Positions 43,650 through 46,553 of a DNA stretch of 46,553 nt are shown one piece after another. The position numbers were made by a program, and so were the translations under genes. Every line of letters starts with the position of its first letter. Within the stretch, counting starts at the first letter, position 1. The notes under the pieces are model-generated. The model did not search any database. It was not told the DNA's origin and saw nothing but the letters and a program-made list of their open reading frames with translations. This DNA comes from an uncultured Candidatus Marinamargulisbacteria bacterium (GTDB lineage Bacteria; Margulisbacteria; Riflemargulisbacteria; GWF2-35-9), in NCBI GenBank assembly GCA_903910705.1, contig CAIWAN010000049.1:1-46553 (forward strand), in the 5' to 3' direction.

Positions 43650-44399
43650 ATGGTCAATCATAAAGTGGTTAGTTTAGAGAGCAAAACAGATAACGGGTCT
43701 GTTCGTATTGTAGAAATCATAAAACAGCTCATGGAATCTACCGAATGGACAGGAGCTAAAGCTGCTTTTGACGCTGTCGGAAAAGAAGGCTCGTTGGGCC
43801 TTATTACGGCTCTAGCAAAAAAATCTCTGTCAGACACAACTAGACTAATTAACAAGTTATCCGACTTCTTTGCAGAAAAGCAATTACATGAAGCCCAATT
43901 GTATAGAGCTTTAGGAAAAGGAATACAGAAACATTCAAAAGACCCCTCAGTCATTTTCACAGCATTAACACATGCTCAAATCCATGAGAGTGGCAGTCAA
44001 ATATTTCAGGCCATCTTCGAGGCTTCCGGCGCTGAAATTCAGGAAATAATTTTAGATAGTCTACGCAGCATAAGAAAAGTATTTACGGAGCATAAAGCTC
44101 CGTTTGTCGATAATACAAAGATCTTTTCCATGGCATTAAGTAAAGCTGCGGCAGTGTACGCCCTATTTTCCGAAGAGTGGAATATAGTTTATGCGCCCTT
44201 AAGTCTTAGCAACGCTGGCAACGGTTCTGACAATAACAAGGAGGAAGCTACTGCTGCTGTACAAGCCGCGTTAAAATTAATTAAACCATTCATTCCCGAT
44301 ATGACGGAAATATCAAAGGGTGAATTAAGGGGGCGCATGGCCGATAATTTTACATTCAAGAATTATCTTGATTTGTTTGACGAAGCTGTCGGGGGTTAA
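43650..44399 (+). CDS. Unknown all-helical protein
   Basis: 249 residues from ATG 43650, which has AAGGAG at 43638-43643; an earlier start at 43614 would overlap that site. The protein is almost entirely amphipathic helix (IVEIIKQLMES, LGLITALAKKSL, TRLINKLSDFF, IFQAIFEASGAEIQEI), with no signal peptide, membrane helix or recognised domain. A Gly/Asn-rich loop lies near 200. It is AT-rich relative to its neighbours. It stands alone between a divergent efflux operon and the GlmU-like gene. Function unknown. Confidence 0.65.
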   Translation: MVNHKVVSLESKTDNGSVRIVEIIKQLMESTEWTGAKAAFDAVGKEGSLGLITALAKKSLSDTTRLINKLSDFFAEKQLHEAQLYRALGKGIQKHSKDPSVIFTALTHAQIHESGSQIFQAIFEASGAEIQEIILDSLRSIRKVFTEHKAPFVDNTKIFSMALSKAAAVYALFSEEWNIVYAPLSLSNAGNGSDNNKEEATAAVQAALKLIKPFIPDMTEISKGELRGRMADNFTFKNYLDLFDEAVGG

Positions 44400-44454
44400 T
44401 CCTTAAATAACGACTGGAACAAATACCGACATCGAGGGATAATGCCCGTTAATC

Positions 44455-45423
44455 ATGACACTTAACACCATTATCCTCGCGGCCGGTATGGGGAAACGGC
44501 TCAAAACCAACACCTGCAAGGTGATCGTTCCGCTTATCCATAAGCCCTTGATCATTCATTTGTTGGATAATCTGGGCGAGACCCTTTCCCCTGAAAACAC
44601 CGTAGTCATCATTGGCCATCAAGGCGACGAGGTCAAAGCGGTCGTCGAACAACATGTCAACGGCGTTCAGTTCGCTTGGCAACACGAACAAAAAGGTACC
44701 GGCCATGCAGTTATCCAAGCCAAGCCCTATATCACCCAATTTGACAACCCGACGCTGATCCTTGCGGGCGATGTTCCCCTCGTCAACGAAGCCATGATCC
44801 TTCCTTTTCTTGACTATCACAAAACCCATAAAGCTGACATCACTGTGCTGACCACCACCCTCCCCGACCCGACGGGTTATGGTCGGATCGTGAGGGATAA
44901 AAGCCAAAACAATGTCGAGCGCATCGTCGAACACAAAGACGCTAGTGAGGCCGAAAAACTCATTAACGAGATCAATTCCGGCATTTATCTGGTCAACTCG
45001 TCGCTGCTTTTTGAGCTGCTCGACGACATTCAGCCCAACAACGCTCAAAACGAATATTATTTAACCGATATCATTACCCTCGGCATTCAGCGAAAACTCA
45101 ATATCCAAGCCTATCTGTTTGAAGAGGCCGACCTGCTCCGTGGGGTCAATTCGCGCGAAGACCTCGCCATCCTCGCCAGCTACATCTATCGCCAATCCGT
45201 CAAAAAACACCTAGAAAATGGCGTGACCATCCTCTCCCCCGACACCACCTTTATCGAACCCGATGTTGTCATCGAAAAGGATGTCATTCTCGAACCGATG
45301 GTGACACTACGAGGCAAAACCGTCTTGGCTGAAGGCACCCATGTGGCGAGCTTTGCCTATGTTAAGGACTATACGTCAAAGCCGAATGAAGTGATTAAGG
45401 CGTATACGGAGTTGCAAGGGTAG
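44455..45423 (+). CDS. Nucleotidyltransferase resembling GlmU with a stub acetyl domain
   Basis: 322 residues. The first 230 are a sugar-phosphate uridylyltransferase: ILAAGMGKRLKT with the nucleotide loop at 11-22, HEQKGTGHA, ILAGDVPLV, GYGRIVRD and EINSGIYLV, as in GlmU, which makes UDP-GlcNAc from GlcNAc-1-P and UTP. After a linker helix only two or so left-handed helix turns remain (FIEPDVVIEKDVILEPMVTL, shown from FIEPDVVIE). E. coli GlmU is 456 residues with a full acetyltransferase; that part is missing here. It could supply UDP-GlcNAc to WecB (32949). It is convergent with the next gene. Confidence 0.85.
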   Translation: MTLNTIILAAGMGKRLKTNTCKVIVPLIHKPLIIHLLDNLGETLSPENTVVIIGHQGDEVKAVVEQHVNGVQFAWQHEQKGTGHAVIQAKPYITQFDNPTLILAGDVPLVNEAMILPFLDYHKTHKADITVLTTTLPDPTGYGRIVRDKSQNNVERIVEHKDASEAEKLINEINSGIYLVNSSLLFELLDDIQPNNAQNEYYLTDIITLGIQRKLNIQAYLFEEADLLRGVNSREDLAILASYIYRQSVKKHLENGVTILSPDTTFIEPDVVIEKDVILEPMVTLRGKTVLAEGTHVASFAYVKDYTSKPNEVIKAYTELQG

Positions 45424-45441
45424 CTGGGGTTTATCCCCCGG
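45424..45441. terminator. Small hairpin between convergent genes
   Basis: GGGG-TTTAT-CCCC within the 18-base gap between the GlmU-like gene and the convergent unknown gene. There is no T run; at best a weak bidirectional terminator. Confidence 0.3.
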
Positions 45442-46362
45442 TTAATCTAATTCCTTAAGAATCTCTGGGTTTTCTTGCAAATTGTAGCGAAAAGCAATGG
45501 AATAATTTTCAGAAGGAAACTCTCCAGCTGAAAACGATTCACTACTCTGTGCAATGGCTATAGCAACGGCCTTGGGCGTATGAACAACCCATGAATTTGG
45601 TTTTAAAAATTGACTAATGGCTATAGCAATTTCTGTTTGAGATAAACGTTGGTTCCATGAAACTGATCCCGTGATATTTGAAAGGAATACAACATCTGCC
45701 TTAAGTTCATTCAAGACTGGCTCAGAAAATTCGTTATTTCTTAAAAGGTCAAGTTTTGCTGGAACAATGGCTCCCCGAAGAACTAACTCCCTGACTCGCT
45801 TAAAGGCATAATCACTTTCCATCCACAAACGAGAGTTTGATTTAAATGAAAGGACCATATCCAATAGGCTCGTTTTAAAACTCTGAAACAATGATTCAAG
45901 TTTTCCATCATACTCCTTCAAATCGAAAGGGCCATTTTGGCATAGCTTGAACATAACCCTATTAAATGTAGTCTTATCCATTTGATAATATCGAAAAATT
46001 TCAGCTTTCATATCTTGGAGATTTCTTGCTCTAGAAAACAAATACAAGTAAAAAGGAAGTTGTATCCATAGGAGTTCATCAGTGAGAGAAACGATCGTAA
46101 CTCGGCTAATGCCTTCTATCGTTGCAAGTTGAAGACATGAATCAACAGAAACTCCCAATAAATGATTATTCTTGCCAATATCCTTTAATTGTCTCTTAAC
46201 TACGGAAAATGTTGTCTCATCTGCATTCCACATCCCATGAAAGCTTTGCGAGAACACATCTTTATTTTGAGAATATCTTTGATAAGGTTCAATCATATGG
46301 CGAACTAAATCCCCGATCAAGGGAAAGCCTCCATTACAAGCAATAATCTTTAGGTTCAACAT
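45442..46362 (-). CDS. Unknown protein, possibly Rossmann-like at the C-terminus
   Basis: 306 residues. The start MLNLKIIACNGGFPLIGDLVR has a short hydrophobic strand; the middle is helical and aromatic (DKTTFNRVMFKLCQNGPFDL); the C-terminal part has alternating strand-helix segments (ADVVFLSNITGSV, AIAISQFLKPNSWVVHTPKA) like the last strands of SAM-dependent methyltransferases, but no clear SAM-binding GxGxG is seen. No known family recognised. AT-rich relative to its neighbours. ATG 46362 is used; TACGAT lies 8 bases before it. Confidence 0.65.
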   Translation of the reverse strand: MLNLKIIACNGGFPLIGDLVRHMIEPYQRYSQNKDVFSQSFHGMWNADETTFSVVKRQLKDIGKNNHLLGVSVDSCLQLATIEGISRVTIVSLTDELLWIQLPFYLYLFSRARNLQDMKAEIFRYYQMDKTTFNRVMFKLCQNGPFDLKEYDGKLESLFQSFKTSLLDMVLSFKSNSRLWMESDYAFKRVRELVLRGAIVPAKLDLLRNNEFSEPVLNELKADVVFLSNITGSVSWNQRLSQTEIAIAISQFLKPNSWVVHTPKAVAIAIAQSSESFSAGEFPSENYSIAFRYNLQENPEILKELD

Positions 46363-46520
46363 ATAAATATATCGTAAACACTCTGGAGGTATTGCATCAA
46401 AAGGAAAACTTTTGTGGCGGATATACCCACATCGTGTGCAACATATTGACAGGAATTGGTGCTATGTCCGAGATCTAACGAAATCTCTCAAGCACCCCCT
46501 AACAATACGGGAGGCACAGA

Positions 46521-46553
46521 TGATATTAGCAGAATCAGAATCAATACCGAAAA
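46521..46553 (+). CDS. Start of a gene cut by the window end
   Basis: ATG 46521 is preceded by GGGAGG (46510-46515) at ideal spacing and opens a frame MILAESESIPK that runs to the window edge. A TTGACA at 46446-46451 could be its -35. Too short to identify. Confidence 0.4.

Overview
The window looks like chromosomal DNA from a diderm (Gram-negative-type) bacterium. It encodes two TolC-family outer-membrane channels with their inner-membrane pumps, a large outer-membrane beta-barrel protein and a peptidoglycan hydrolase. Genes are tightly packed, with many ATGA or 1-base overlaps. I do not assign a phylum. The mix of a glycine decarboxylase fused from the two-subunit type, a stub GlmU, a short RecO and several unrecognised genes suggests an uncultured lineage, but that is inference.

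Layout. 1-2100: an accessory strip with a decayed HEPN-MNT module, a RelE-like toxin with its antitoxin, dispersed GC-rich palindromic repeats, and a 780-base gene-free stretch holding nested hairpins that end in a terminator-like hairpin. 2100-4674 (minus): queC, a GH13 alpha-amylase-family enzyme and a TetR regulator. 4777-9450 (plus): a TolC / MacA-like / MacB-like efflux operon followed by a short recO; a perfect palindrome between tetR and tolC is the likely TetR operator. 9550-14865: a GT4 glycosyltransferase, a compact CxxxCxxC (radical-SAM-like) protein, a ParE-type toxin-antitoxin pair, an orphan solute-binding protein, an AMMECR1 protein, a small unknown protein and a K+ channel with an RCK domain. 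14872-24316 (minus): ilvD-ilvB-ilvN-ilvC-leuA, the branched-chain amino-acid operon, followed by a secreted metalloprotease-like/propeller/barrel protein. 24351-30846 (minus): hisC-gcvT-gcvH-gcvP-lipoate ligase, then an ORF6N protein. 30921-36509 (plus): a GH104 endolysin-like protein with two unknown genes, then wecB-mntP and argB-argF. 36495-37848: a HEPN-MNT module bracketed by a 16-base direct repeat, and a VapBC pair. 37928-43446 (minus): a TolC / adaptor / RND tripartite pump. 43650-46553: an unknown helical protein, a uridylyltransferase resembling a truncated GlmU, an unknown minus-strand gene and the start of a gene cut by the window end.

How the parts fit: two separate export systems (ABC type and RND type) serve the cell envelope; wecB, the GlmU-like enzyme and the GT4 enzyme point to UDP-GlcNAc and glycolipid or polysaccharide synthesis; ilv/leu, arg and hisC genes provide amino-acid synthesis; the gcv genes with a lipoate ligase form a self-contained glycine cleavage unit. 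Two structural themes stand out. Palindromic repeats occur between genes and, once, in frame inside wecB. Several start codons lie only 6-9 bases after a good -10 box, suggesting leaderless or nearly leaderless mRNAs. No tRNA, rRNA, CRISPR array, integrase or transposase was seen.
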